A stretch of DNA of 64,000 nucleotides from Marinilabiliaceae bacterium (GTDB taxonomy: Bacteria > Bacteroidota > Bacteroidia > Bacteroidales > Marinilabiliaceae), in the NCBI GenBank assembly GCA_016933045.1, contig JAFGBR010000055.1, positions 36,917 to 100,916 of the forward strand. Direction: 5' to 3'. A program made the position numbers and the translations under genes. The notes beneath the pieces are model-generated. The model was not told the DNA's origin and searched no databases. It saw nothing but the letters and a program-made list of their open reading frames with translations. Shown piece by piece: positions 55,754-64,000 of this stretch (its first letter is position 1; each line of letters begins with the position of its first letter).

Positions 55754-57040
55754 ATGAACCCTCAGGCACAAGAACTTAACGACATTATTCTTGCGAAAAA
55801 CCAAGCAGTTTTTGAACTGCTATCTGAACGTGGTAAGAGTATTTTTTTTCCTAAAAAAGGTATTTTAGGCCAATCAGCCGATGCCAAAAGTACCCGTATT
55901 AATGCAACTATTGGAGCTGCAATTGAAGATGACCATACTCCTATGCGATTGGAGTGCATTAATTCAAAAATTAATCTAGATCCAGGCTTATCATTTCCTT
56001 ATGCTCCTAGTTTTGGGCGTCTGGATATTCGAAAAAAATGGAAAGAAATGATGGCTGAAAAAAACCCTGATTTAAAAGGGAAAGCCTATAGTTTGCCGAT
56101 TGTTACAAATGCGCTTACGCATGGTATTAGTATGGCAGGGTATATGTTTGTTGATCCGGGGCAGGAAATATTGGTTCCCAGTTTATTTTGGGGTAACTAT
56201 AATTTAACCTTCATTAATGCTTATGGAGGTAAAGTGGTTACCTATAATTTGTTTAATAACGGAGCTATGGATGTTGAAGCTTTAGCTAATTCGTTATTAG
56301 CAGATGGCGACAAAAAAGTGTTGTTATTAAATTTCCCCAATAATCCAACTGGTTATTCGCCTACATTTGATGAGATGAATGGAATTGTTGCTGCTATTAA
56401 AAATGCTGCAGATAAGGGTAAAAAAATTGTTGTTATTTGCGATGACGCTTATTTTGGTTTAATTTTCGAGGATGGTATTGACGGACAGTCGCCGTTTGCT
56501 TATTTGAGCGATTTGCATGAAAATGTGTTAGCTGTAAAAGTCGATGGCCCAACGAAAGAGGATTATGTTTGGGGTTTTCGTATTGGTTTTATTACTTATG
56601 CAGTTAAGGGAGGTGATGCCCAGTTATACGATGCTTTAGAAAGTAAAACTGCCGGTGCTGTTCGTGGTAACATATCAAACTCTAGTAATTTATCTCAATC
56701 GCTGTTGTTACAAGCCTTTGACTCTCCAACATATAAGCAGGAGAAAAAGTCGAAGTTTGATATTATGCAGGCACGTTACTCTAAAGTAAAAGAGGTTTTG
56801 CAGAACAAAAAATATGAAGAGTTTTTTAAGGCTTTGCCATATAATTCTGGTTATTTTATGTGTGTTAAGTTAAAAGATGGTTTAGATGGTGAAGATGTTC
56901 GTAAATTATTAATTAATAAATATAGTATTGGAACTATTAATCTGAATAATATGCTTCGTGTTGCTTTTTCGGCTGTTGCAGTTAAAGATGTTCAGGAGCT
57001 GTTCGATGGTATTTATGCTGCTTGTAAAGAGTTAAGTTAA
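55754..57040 (+). CDS. PLP-dependent aminotransferase, class I/II
   Basis: Fold-type I aminotransferase of 428 residues. LNFPNNPTGYSPT is the PLP-binding segment, ICDDAYFGL holds the Asp that contacts the pyridine nitrogen, and VDGPTKEDYVWGFRIGF carries the Schiff-base Lys at 268. The unusual spacing between the active Lys and the phosphate-binding Arg (KEDYVWGFR) defines a small family of aspartate aminotransferase-like proteins without an assigned substrate. It stands alone between a promoter and a terminator. Confidence 0.85.
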   Translation: MNPQAQELNDIILAKNQAVFELLSERGKSIFFPKKGILGQSADAKSTRINATIGAAIEDDHTPMRLECINSKINLDPGLSFPYAPSFGRLDIRKKWKEMMAEKNPDLKGKAYSLPIVTNALTHGISMAGYMFVDPGQEILVPSLFWGNYNLTFINAYGGKVVTYNLFNNGAMDVEALANSLLADGDKKVLLLNFPNNPTGYSPTFDEMNGIVAAIKNAADKGKKIVVICDDAYFGLIFEDGIDGQSPFAYLSDLHENVLAVKVDGPTKEDYVWGFRIGFITYAVKGGDAQLYDALESKTAGAVRGNISNSSNLSQSLLLQAFDSPTYKQEKKSKFDIMQARYSKVKEVLQNKKYEEFFKALPYNSGYFMCVKLKDGLDGEDVRKLLINKYSIGTINLNNMLRVAFSAVAVKDVQELFDGIYAACKELS

Positions 57041-57057
57041 TTATAGATTTACATATT

Positions 57058-57082
57058 AAAAGCCGCCCATGGCGGCTTTTTT
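57058..57082 (+). terminator. Terminator after the aminotransferase gene
   Basis: AAAAGCCGCC (57058-57067) pairs with GGCGGCTTTT (57071-57080) across a CAT loop, followed by T to 57082. Confidence 0.9.
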
Positions 57083-57197
57083 GTTTTACAAATTAAACAA
57101 GCCATACCCAATATGTTTTGTACATATTGAAAAGTCAATGCTATGTGGTAATTGAAAATAGATTATTGATTTAATAAATAATAAATTGTTCAAATAT

Positions 57198-58394
57198 ATG
57201 GCCATAAAAAAAAATAGTATTCTTGAAATTACCCGTGGTATTGCAGCTATATTGGTTGTGTTTAATCATGCAATTAATAGCTTTCAGTATTTCAAAACTA
57301 ATAATAATTTTTTGTTTAATTTTATTGGACAGTGGGGAACTGAAGCGGTAATTATTTTCTTTGTACTATCGGGAGTTGTTATTGCAATGTCGCAGGAGAG
57401 AACACACAAATCTGCAAGTGATTTTTTAATTAACAGAGTTGTTAGAATTGTTCCAATTTTCATTATTAGTGTAGTTATAACTTTAATTGCATATTGGCTT
57501 ATTGATAATACATTACCCGATGTGGGAACTATTTTGGGAAATGTATTTTTTTTTGGTACTATTCAGGGTTTTATAGTACCTACATTTGGCTTAAATTTGG
57601 CTCTTTGGTCGCTTTCGTTCGAAATGGCATTTTATGTTTTGTTTTGTTTTGTAATTAAAAAAAGAGAGTTAATATACCTTTGGGTGTTTGTTTCTGTTAT
57701 TGCAGCAATAGTTAATTATTTCGATTTAAACATTAATGGCATTCTAAAACATATTATATCAATATTTGCATATTCGTCAATATGGCTTTTGGGTTATTTT
57801 GTGTATCAGTATCGTGCTAAATTTCAAGTTTCATATATTATTGCAATATTGTCATTGTCGTTATTGCCCATTGCAGCTAAAATAAATATTGGTTCGCATT
57901 ATTATAATTTAGTTAACCATTTCATATTTGCTTTTACTTCGATTCCATTTTTTTTGTATGCTTTAAATAGACACGAAGGAATTGTTTTAAGCAAGAAGAT
58001 AGTTGTTGATTTTCGATTTATTATTACATTATATTTTGTGCTTTTATTGTTGATTTGGACTTTTTCTGATTCAAAATACTCAAATAAACTTATTTATTCG
58101 GCTTTACCTATAATTGTATTGGTCATGTTGAAAATTCGTTTAGTGTTGTTTAGTAAAGTAATTAGAATAGGGGTGAAAATTCAAAAATATTTGATTTTTT
58201 CTGGAAGTATCTCTTATGCAATATATTGTATTCATTTTCCCATTATGAAACTTGTCGGTTATTATTTTAATGATAAAATTCTATTGGCTCTATCATTACT
58301 TTTTTTGGTAACATTAGTATTGTCTATTATGTTTGAGCTTAAGTTGCAACCAGTGATTAACCGTAAACTTAAATTGTTGAAAAAAATAAAATGA
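57198..58394 (+). CDS. Acyltransferase 3 family membrane protein
   Basis: Polytopic protein of 398 residues with about ten membrane segments. ITRGIAAILVVFNHAINSF with the catalytic His, then FFVLSGVVIAMS, and NRVVRIVPIFIISVV, are the acyltransferase 3 (OafA/YrhL) pattern. FGLNLALWSLSFEMAFYVLF is the second conserved block. Such proteins O-acetylate or otherwise acylate surface glycans. TTG 57186 is in frame upstream; ATG 57198 is preferred because the conserved region begins there. Confidence 0.85.
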   Translation: MAIKKNSILEITRGIAAILVVFNHAINSFQYFKTNNNFLFNFIGQWGTEAVIIFFVLSGVVIAMSQERTHKSASDFLINRVVRIVPIFIISVVITLIAYWLIDNTLPDVGTILGNVFFFGTIQGFIVPTFGLNLALWSLSFEMAFYVLFCFVIKKRELIYLWVFVSVIAAIVNYFDLNINGILKHIISIFAYSSIWLLGYFVYQYRAKFQVSYIIAILSLSLLPIAAKINIGSHYYNLVNHFIFAFTSIPFFLYALNRHEGIVLSKKIVVDFRFIITLYFVLLLLIWTFSDSKYSNKLIYSALPIIVLVMLKIRLVLFSKVIRIGVKIQKYLIFSGSISYAIYCIHFPIMKLVGYYFNDKILLALSLLFLVTLVLSIMFELKLQPVINRKLKLLKKIK

Positions 58395-58435
58395 CATTGT
58401 CTTGTGTTTTTTTGTTCATTTAACGATTAGTACTT

Positions 58436-59467
58436 ATGAATGATAAGAAAATTGTATTTCCTGCCGAATGGTCATTGCAAAGTGCTGTAATGATAACATG
58501 GCCTCATGATAATACCGACTGGGCTGATATGCTTTATGAAGTTGAAATATGTTTTGGTGAAATAGCTAAGTCTGTATTGCAATACCAAAAATTGATTGTT
58601 ATTTGCCAATCGGAGAAAAGGGTTAAAGAATTTATTCCTAAAAATTTGCAGAATAACTTGGTTATTATTAATGCCGATAGTAATGATACTTGGGCCAGAG
58701 ATCATGGTCCAATATGTGTTTTCAAAAATGGCAGACCTTTTATCCTCGATTTTAAATTTAACGGTTGGGGATTGAAATTTGCATCAAATAAAGATAATTT
58801 GATTACCCGAACAATGTATAATAATGGTTGTTTTAATGATATTGTTGGTTATGATAATCGTCTTGGTTTTGTGTTAGAAGGTGGAAGTATTGAATCGGAT
58901 GGAAAAGGAACAATTTTAACTACTAGCGAATGTTTGTTATCTGCAAATCGAAATGGAGATTTGAATCGTGATCAAATTGAAAACTATTTTAAAAATACTT
59001 TGGGGGCAAAACAAGTATTATGGCTCAATAATGGTTATTTATCAGGTGATGATACTGATAGTCACATTGACACTTTGGCACGCTTGTGTAATGAAAATAC
59101 CATTGCCTACGTGAAATGTAACAATTTGAATGATGAGCATTACCACGCATTAAAAAATATGGAAGATGAGCTGAAACAGCTAAAGACAATAGACGGAAAA
59201 CCATATAATTTAGTAGCACTCCCAATGGCTGATGAAGTTTGGTTTGATGAACATCGTTTGCCGGCTACTTATGCCAATTTTTTAATTATTAATAATGCGG
59301 TGTTGGTTCCAGCCTATGAAAGCGAAAAGGATGAAGAGGTTAAACTGATAATGAAGTCAGTTTTTCCTGATCGTGAAATAATAATGATTGATTGTTTACC
59401 TCTTATTAAGCAACATGGTTCGCTTCATTGTGTTACTATGCAATTTCCAGTAAGTTTTATTAAATGA
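58436..59467 (+). CDS. aguA: Agmatine deiminase
   Basis: Pentein-fold enzyme of 343 residues that converts agmatine to N-carbamoylputrescine and ammonia. FPAEWSLQSAVMITWPHDNTDW, DTWARDHGPI, LEGGSIESDGKGTILTTSECLL and DTDSHIDTLARLC are family motifs. The catalytic Cys is near the end in GSLHCVTMQFP. It lies just before aguB, the next enzyme, with a structured element in the 118-base gap. No arginine decarboxylase gene is seen in the window, so agmatine would come from elsewhere or from the medium. Confidence 0.92.
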   Translation: MNDKKIVFPAEWSLQSAVMITWPHDNTDWADMLYEVEICFGEIAKSVLQYQKLIVICQSEKRVKEFIPKNLQNNLVIINADSNDTWARDHGPICVFKNGRPFILDFKFNGWGLKFASNKDNLITRTMYNNGCFNDIVGYDNRLGFVLEGGSIESDGKGTILTTSECLLSANRNGDLNRDQIENYFKNTLGAKQVLWLNNGYLSGDDTDSHIDTLARLCNENTIAYVKCNNLNDEHYHALKNMEDELKQLKTIDGKPYNLVALPMADEVWFDEHRLPATYANFLIINNAVLVPAYESEKDEEVKLIMKSVFPDREIIMIDCLPLIKQHGSLHCVTMQFPVSFIK

Positions 59468-59478
59468 TTATAATGATA

Positions 59479-59559
59479 TGAAATGAGCATGATTTGTTGA
59501 TTATAAATAACACTTATGAATTGAAAATAGACGTTATCAAAAATTATCGTGCAAATTCA
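59479..59559 (+). other. Structured 5' UTR element, copy 2 (related copy at 7144-7223)
   Basis: The 5' strand 59479-59505 matches 7144-7170 at 24 of 27 positions, and the 3' arm ATCGTGCAAATTCA (59546-59559) is the diverged partner of 7209-7223. The outer stem is kept with a purine internal loop, while the inner arm is different (ATAAC 59507-59511 with GTTAT 59533-59537). It ends 26 bases before the aguB ATG, almost the same distance as copy 1 before ilvB. Confidence 0.5.
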
Positions 59560-59585
59560 CCTGTCTTACTTATAAAAAAAATCGG

Positions 59586-60473
59586 ATGAAAAAACAGATA
59601 AAGGTTGGTTTTATTCAACAATCGAACATAGGAGATGTTAGTGCAAATATGGCTAAATTGGCCAAAAATATAAAAATAGTATCAGAAAATGGAGCAGAGT
59701 TAGTTGTGCTTCAGGAGTTGCATAATAGTCTTTATTTTTGTCAGGTGGAGGATGTTGATAATTTTGATTTATCAGAACAAATACCTGGTCAATCAACTGA
59801 TTTTTACTCGAAAATAGCTATCCAAAATAAAATTGTACTTGTTACTTCGTTATTTGAAAAAAGAGCTCCCGGTCTTTATCATAACACAGCTGTTGTTTTC
59901 GATAAAGATGGATCGATAGCTGGAAAATACAGAAAAATGCATATACCTGATGATCCTGCTTATTATGAGAAATTTTATTTTACTCCAGGTGATTTAGGTT
60001 TTTTTCCTATTCAAACATCGGTTGGTAAACTTGGTGTGCTTGTGTGTTGGGATCAATGGTATCCCGAGGCTGCCCGATTAATGGCTATGAGAGGTGCTGA
60101 TATGTTAATTTATCCCACCGCAATAGGATGGGAGAGTTCCGATTCTGAAGATGAGAAACAACGTCAGCTTAATGCGTGGATTATATCTCAGCGGGCACAT
60201 GCAGTTGCAAATGGTTTGCCCGTAATATCGGTAAACAGGGTAGGGCATGAGAATGATCCTTCGGGACAAACAAACGGTATTCAGTTTTGGGGAAATAGTT
60301 TTGTTGTTGGTCCTCAGGGCGAATTTCTTATTCAGGCAGGTAATTCAGATGAAGAGAATATGGTTGTGGATGTTGATATGAAACGAAGTGAAGATGTTAG
60401 ACGTATTTGGCCATTTTTTCGCGATCGACGAATTGATGCTTATAATGATATTGTAAAGAGGTTTATGGATTGA
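59586..60473 (+). CDS. aguB: N-carbamoylputrescine amidase
   Basis: Nitrilase-fold amidohydrolase of 295 residues. The catalytic triad is Glu in VVLQELHNSLYF, Lys in GKYRKMHIPDDPAYYEKFYF, and Cys in GVLVCWDQWYPEAARL. The motif YYEKFYFTPGD is typical of the putrescine branch. It hydrolyses N-carbamoylputrescine to putrescine, CO2 and ammonia, completing the AguA step. It follows aguA on the same strand and starts 26 bases after the hairpin element. Confidence 0.92.
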   Translation: MKKQIKVGFIQQSNIGDVSANMAKLAKNIKIVSENGAELVVLQELHNSLYFCQVEDVDNFDLSEQIPGQSTDFYSKIAIQNKIVLVTSLFEKRAPGLYHNTAVVFDKDGSIAGKYRKMHIPDDPAYYEKFYFTPGDLGFFPIQTSVGKLGVLVCWDQWYPEAARLMAMRGADMLIYPTAIGWESSDSEDEKQRQLNAWIISQRAHAVANGLPVISVNRVGHENDPSGQTNGIQFWGNSFVVGPQGEFLIQAGNSDEENMVVDVDMKRSEDVRRIWPFFRDRRIDAYNDIVKRFMD

Positions 60474-60509
60474 AATAAACTGATGTGAGTGTTTGGTAAT
60501 AATTGTTTT

Positions 60510-61202
60510 TTATAATTCAAAAGGTAAAATATTGCCAACAATAATTTCAGTTGGTGATACTTTAACCTGCAGAGGGAATATTTCTACACCGTTTTTATGA
60601 GCATTTATTAGTGCATTTGCGTATTTCGGGTCAATATCTTTTGCAGGGGCGAAAATGTTTACATCACTGCGTTGAATTATGTATAGCATAACGGTTCTCA
60701 TTCCTTCTTTTTTTAATCGCATTAATGTGTTAAGATGCTTCAATCCTCGCTCTGTCTTTGCGTCAGGAAAAAGGGCGTAATTGTCCATTTTCATGGTTAC
60801 GTTCTTAACTTCAATGGCACATTGTTCTGAATTGTTGGTTGCATAAAGGTCAAGGCGGCTCTCTTCAAATTTCACTTCGCGTTGAACAGACTCATACATG
60901 TCTAATCCAGTGATAAGTTTGTCACGAATTGCTTCAAAAGCCAGTTTGTTAGGATTAGAGGTGTTAACACCTACCCAGTTGCCATTAATTTTAATCATCT
61001 CCCAGGTGAATTTAGTTTTTCGGTTAGGATCATTTACAGGTGATAGAAAAACTTCGGCTCCTTCTTCCAAACAACTTTTCATTGAACCGCTATTGGTGCA
61101 GTGAGCTGTTATTTCACTTCCATCATCTAGTTTTATATCGGCTAAAAAACGTTTGTATCTTTTTATAAGGGTTCCATGAGTAAGAGATGTTTTAAACTTC
61201 AT
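60510..61202 (-). CDS. sfsA: SfsA (sugar fermentation stimulation protein)
   Basis: Protein of 230 residues. GTLIKRYKRFLADIKLDDG, AHCTNSGSMKSCLEEGAEVFLS, VGVNTSNPNKLAFEAI and ESRLDLYATNNSEQCAIEVKNVTMK are SfsA family blocks. The ending FPDAKTERGLKHLNTLMRLKKEG is also diagnostic. The protein is DNA-binding in E. coli; the conserved fold includes a nuclease-like core, but its role is not settled. It is divergent from the cysteine-cluster gene. Confidence 0.9.
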   Translation of the reverse strand: MKFKTSLTHGTLIKRYKRFLADIKLDDGSEITAHCTNSGSMKSCLEEGAEVFLSPVNDPNRKTKFTWEMIKINGNWVGVNTSNPNKLAFEAIRDKLITGLDMYESVQREVKFEESRLDLYATNNSEQCAIEVKNVTMKMDNYALFPDAKTERGLKHLNTLMRLKKEGMRTVMLYIIQRSDVNIFAPAKDIDPKYANALINAHKNGVEIFPLQVKVSPTEIIVGNILPFEL

Positions 61203-61252
61203 ACTTGGTATGTTTTTTTGTTTTTTTTAAGTTTGTTAAAAAATCAAATATA

Positions 61253-61543
61253 ATGTATTGCAGAGAATTTTGTGGAGCCTGTTGCATTCAAATATCAATT
61301 TCATCGCCTATACCTGGAATGCCAAATGGAAAACCAGGAGGCGTTGATTGTATTCATCTTACCGATGATTTAAAATGTGCAATATTTAACTCGCCCGACC
61401 GACCTAAGGTTTGTGATGGTTTTAAATTCGATCCGCTGGTTTGTGGTAAAAACAGAAAAGAAGCCATGCAATTATTAGGCGATCTGGAGGGTGTTGGTTA
61501 TGATGAAATGAAGGATCGTTTTGCTGAGAAATATAATAAATAG
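61253..61543 (+). CDS. YkgJ-family cysteine-cluster protein
   Basis: Protein of 96 residues. CxxxCGACC in the opening MYCREFCGACCIQ, followed by GGVDCIHLTDDLKCAIFNSPDRPKVC, marks the YkgJ/UPF0153 pattern thought to bind zinc or an Fe-S cluster. Six or more Cys are conserved. Upstream in-frame codons from 61205 would add 16 hydrophobic residues, but the ATG at 61253 starts at the conserved Cys region. Confidence 0.78.
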   Translation: MYCREFCGACCIQISISSPIPGMPNGKPGGVDCIHLTDDLKCAIFNSPDRPKVCDGFKFDPLVCGKNRKEAMQLLGDLEGVGYDEMKDRFAEKYNK

Positions 61544-61565
61544 TGTTATATGTTTCTTGCATTTA

Positions 61566-62624
61566 TTAATCAACATTATTATTTAAAATTTCAATAAGGT
61601 TATATTTTTGACTTCCTAAACCAATTTTTTCAGCATAATCGAGTTGGTGTAGGCCTTTAAAAGTCTTTCCTTTTTCTTTTGATAAATCATAACAGGCTTT
61701 ATCTATTGCTACCGGATCCGTAGATATTAATATTCCAAAATCGCTAATAACAGGTTTCATTTTTCGTGGTTCGCAATCGCACCCTTTTGTAATATTAACA
61801 GCATAATTAATATAGATATTACGTTTGTGTAATTGAGCTGCAAAAGCATATTCAACAATTTTTTCGCCAAAATTTTTTCCTTGAAAAATAGCATTTAAAA
61901 CTCCTTTTACTGTTGTTATTGTGATTGCTTTGTGAGGACAAGATGAAACACACGCACCGCATCCAACGCACTTATTTAAATCGATGAATGATTTTTTACC
62001 AATGGTTATTGCATTTTCGTTGCATTGTAAAAGACATTTCTTACATTGTTTACATTTTCTATTTATTATTTTAGGTTTTATTCCCATGTGCATGGCTAGT
62101 TTTCCTCCTTTTGATGCATGTCCCATCGAAAGTTGTTTTATAGCTCCACCAAAACCAGCAAATGTATGTCCTTTAAAATGTGAAATGACAATTAGTTGAT
62201 TGTATTTTAAAAACTCATATCCTATTTTACATGATTTAAAGTGTTTTTTGTTTATTTCAATTTCAGCATATTTTTCTCCTTGTTCTCCATCGGCAAAAAT
62301 TATTGGTAATTGATTAAATCCATGATCAAGAGCTGTTTGTAAATGCAAATCGCTTTTATTTCGATTGCCTCCATATAATACGCTGGTTTCTATATATGAC
62401 GATTTTATATTGCGATCTTTTAAAAAATTAATTATTCCCATGTAATATTCAGGCTTTATGTATGTATAGTTACCTTTTTCGCCGAAATGAACTTTTAAAG
62501 GAATATAAGTTTCTAATTCAATTTCTTCTTTTTCAATTATTTTATTTAGTAATTGATATGATATTTTTTGAATATCATTAATTGAGGTTTTTGAATCAAT
62601 TGGGGTATAATAAACTACAGCCAT
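61566..62624 (-). CDS. DUF362 protein with two 4Fe-4S clusters
   Basis: Protein of 352 residues. A DUF362 domain (VYYTPIDSKTSINDIQKIS ... LSMGHASKGGKLAMHMG) is followed by two ferredoxin motifs at about 193-240: CKQCKKCLLQC, then CVGCGACVSSCP. The tail FGILISTDPVAIDKACYDL is also family-typical. Members are uncharacterised iron-sulfur proteins that occur near metal or redox genes. It converges with the cysteine-cluster gene. Confidence 0.85.
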   Translation of the reverse strand: MAVVYYTPIDSKTSINDIQKISYQLLNKIIEKEEIELETYIPLKVHFGEKGNYTYIKPEYYMGIINFLKDRNIKSSYIETSVLYGGNRNKSDLHLQTALDHGFNQLPIIFADGEQGEKYAEIEINKKHFKSCKIGYEFLKYNQLIVISHFKGHTFAGFGGAIKQLSMGHASKGGKLAMHMGIKPKIINRKCKQCKKCLLQCNENAITIGKKSFIDLNKCVGCGACVSSCPHKAITITTVKGVLNAIFQGKNFGEKIVEYAFAAQLHKRNIYINYAVNITKGCDCEPRKMKPVISDFGILISTDPVAIDKACYDLSKEKGKTFKGLHQLDYAEKIGLGSQKYNLIEILNNNVD

Positions 62625-62753
62625 GTACTATTTTTTGTCCGTTAATTTTTTTGTAAGATATGTTAAAAACAGCATATCATAATTTCGAGTTAGTGTTTTT
62701 TTAGTTTAATTAGATAATAAAAGATCTTGGTAGTAAATTTATGATTATTAATT

Positions 62754-63230
62754 ATGGCAGAAAAAAATATCGAAATAGAACGAAAATTTTTGGTTTGTGG
62801 TGAGTTTAAACATTTAGCATATTCAAAAAATATAATTATGCAAGGGTATCTGTCGTCAGTGCCAAGTAGAACAGTTAGGGTGAGAATATCTTCAAATAAA
62901 GCATATTTAACAATAAAAGGATTAAGTGACATTACCGGTATGAAGCGTTTTGAATTTGAAAAAGAGATTGACGTGTCTGATGCCAGGGAATTGTTAAATA
63001 TTTGTGAGCCTGGTGTTATTGTGAAGACGCGTTATTTTGTTAATTACAAGGGGGTTATAGTTGAGGTTGATGAGTTTGAAAATGAAAATAAAGGTCTAAT
63101 ACTTGCCGAAATTGAATTAAAAAGTGTTGATGAGCAAGTGGAATTACCTGATTGGATTGGTAATGAGGTTACATCTGATGTGCGATACTATAATTCGTAT
63201 TTATCAAAGAATCCTTTTATTATGTGGTAA
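62754..63230 (+). CDS. CYTH-domain protein (triphosphate-tunnel enzyme)
   Basis: Protein of 158 residues. The EIERK motif (residues 7-11) opens the triphosphate tunnel. Paired basic/acidic strands follow: RTVRVRISSNKAYLTIKG, FEFEKEIDVSDARELL, KTRYFVNYKGVIVEVDEFE and LILAEIELKS. Bacterial stand-alone CYTH proteins hydrolyse inorganic triphosphate or thiamine triphosphate; the adenylate cyclase role is less common. The specific substrate is undetermined. Confidence 0.85.
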   Translation: MAEKNIEIERKFLVCGEFKHLAYSKNIIMQGYLSSVPSRTVRVRISSNKAYLTIKGLSDITGMKRFEFEKEIDVSDARELLNICEPGVIVKTRYFVNYKGVIVEVDEFENENKGLILAEIELKSVDEQVELPDWIGNEVTSDVRYYNSYLSKNPFIMW

Positions 63231-63336
63231 GTTTTATTTGTTAAAAAGTGTAAAATAATCATAAAAAAAAAGAAACATTTTTTTGTTTAAAACCGTAATA
63301 AAAGTATTGTTGGTTTTTATTAAATATCAGGTTATT

Positions 63337-63807
63337 ATGAGTAATGGAAAAATGTTATATTTTAAAGAGTTAATGCTTGATGTTTCGTTTTATGAGTTAA
63401 AAGAAGCATTAGTTAGAAGAGCAGGTAATCATTTTGATAGAAACTATTGTACAAAAGATTTTATTCATTTTGATTTTATGAACGATGGTGTTTTTTCGAA
63501 ATACAATTTACATCGTATTAAGCTTTTCAATATTCAGGCATTTAAACAAGATGAGAATAATGGTAAAGTAACAGTGCGTTTTAAACTCTATCGTGCAGCT
63601 TTAATCTTGTATCCTTTGGTTTTTGTTTTGTTAGGAATGATTCCCTTTTTTCAAAAAATTGTTGATGTTTGGGGATATGTAGCAATTTCGGGTGGAATGT
63701 CTATGCTTATTTTATTGTATCTAAATCGTAAATTTAAAACACAGTACGATTATTTACAACAAGAATTGGATTATTTAATTCATCAAAAAAAATGTGAGGA
63801 TCAATGA
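63337..63807 (+). CDS. Unrecognised small membrane protein
   Basis: Protein of 156 residues from ATG 63337. Two hydrophobic segments near the C-terminus (ALILYPLVFVLLGMIPFF and VWGYVAISGGMSMLILLYL) follow an N-terminal soluble part with a possible mixed alpha/beta fold. I do not recognise a family. ATG 63337 is chosen over upstream TTG 63283. Its stop codon (63805-63807) lies inside the terminator hairpin, which leaves no room for a downstream gene in the same transcript. Confidence 0.7.
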   Translation: MSNGKMLYFKELMLDVSFYELKEALVRRAGNHFDRNYCTKDFIHFDFMNDGVFSKYNLHRIKLFNIQAFKQDENNGKVTVRFKLYRAALILYPLVFVLLGMIPFFQKIVDVWGYVAISGGMSMLILLYLNRKFKTQYDYLQQELDYLIHQKKCEDQ

Positions 63808-63822
63808 TCCTCACATTTTTTT
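63785..63822 (+). terminator. Terminator overlapping the stop of the small membrane protein gene
   Basis: An A-run plus TGTGAGGAT (63793-63801) pairs with ATCCTCACA (63807-63815) plus seven T to 63822. The stop codon TGA is in the loop and 3' arm. Confidence 0.88.
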
Positions 63823-63964
63823 ATTTTTAAATTTATCATAATGTTTGCGAAAAATTAAACTCTCATTTTTAATAGCAAACATATATTATCAGACTTTATT
63901 AACATATCTTACTTTTTACAATAGTTCGTTAATTTTTAAGCGGCCATAGTGCCGTATAATATAA

Positions 63965-63979
63965 GCTCTTTGACATATT
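63965..63979 (+). promoter_or_regulatory. boxA-like sequence at the window end
   Basis: GCTCTTTGACATATT resembles the GCTCTTTA boxA antitermination element that precedes rRNA operons, and the CTTTGACATATT word I recall upstream of Bacteroidota 16S genes. A small hairpin (CGGC-CATAGT-GCCG, 63941-63954) lies just upstream. No rRNA sequence is reached before base 64000, so what follows is unknown. Confidence 0.4.
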
Positions 63980-64000
63980 TCTGATTTTTAGCAGAGTGTG

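Overview
The window is an AT-rich chromosomal segment of a Bacteroidota bacterium. The evidence is a C-terminal type IX secretion (T9SS) sorting domain, a GldA-GldF-GldG cluster, scarce Shine-Dalgarno sequences, and promoters of the Bacteroidota form TTTG-N19-TAnnTTTG (the match at 6786-6816 has exactly this spacing). The dispersed pectin-degrading genes suggest a plant- or algal-polysaccharide degrader of the Bacteroidales/Marinilabiliales type. The order cannot be fixed from sequence alone. Most genes are ordinary chromosomal genes. No plasmid, phage, insertion sequence, CRISPR array, tRNA or rRNA gene was found.

Layout. 1-6695: end of an LTA-synthase-like sulfatase-fold enzyme, a FetA/FetB-type ABC exporter, an ABC-F ATPase whose second site is degenerate, and a B12-type radical SAM plus glycosyltransferase pair. 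6696-10158: a promoter, two consecutive Val/Leu/Ile-rich leader peptides each followed by an intrinsic terminator, a structured 80-nt element, then acetolactate synthase and a PLP aminotransferase. 10202-18908: a Pif1-like helicase with HRDC and HTH domains, two radical SAM proteins (YhcC-like and YgiQ), a DUF4197 lipoprotein, a coiled-coil protein plus ZapA, a candidate structured RNA, and RNase Y. 19057-27131: three nucleotide-sugar enzymes (WbpP-like, Gmd, Fcl), a MalY/PatB-like lyase, and two exported TldD-family proteins, one with and one without the metalloprotease motif. 27220-38850: HD hydrolase, DUF2807 protein, SNF2 helicase, flavodoxin-fold oxidoreductase, PL10 pectate lyase, Ffh, FolD, and a PfkB-CBS-permease operon.

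38928-52610 is the accessory part: a 1629-residue T9SS-exported protein with a PL9 domain, carbohydrate-binding modules and a PL1 domain; an unrecognised lipoprotein; a KdgK-like kinase; GldA, GldF, GldG and a DUF4340 protein; and the frameshifted remains of an AAA ATPase and a PL1 pectate lyase. 52619-64000: histidine kinase, DUF2238 membrane protein, NikR-like regulator, aminotransferase, acyltransferase, the AguA/AguB agmatine-to-putrescine pair, SfsA, a cysteine-cluster protein, a DUF362 ferredoxin-like protein, a CYTH protein, a small membrane protein, and a boxA-like sequence at the very end.

How the genes work together. PL10, PL9/PL1 and the KdgK-like kinase form a scattered pectin-use set: outer lyases cut pectate and KdgK handles the 2-keto-3-deoxygluconate made downstream. 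The decayed PL1 gene shows this set has been losing members. WbpP, Gmd and Fcl make UDP-GalNAc/GalNAcA-type and GDP-fucose precursors for surface glycans. The strongest regulatory finding is the double attenuator before acetolactate synthase. The strongest unexplained one is a related hairpin element 26-29 nt before the start codons of both acetolactate synthase and aguB.
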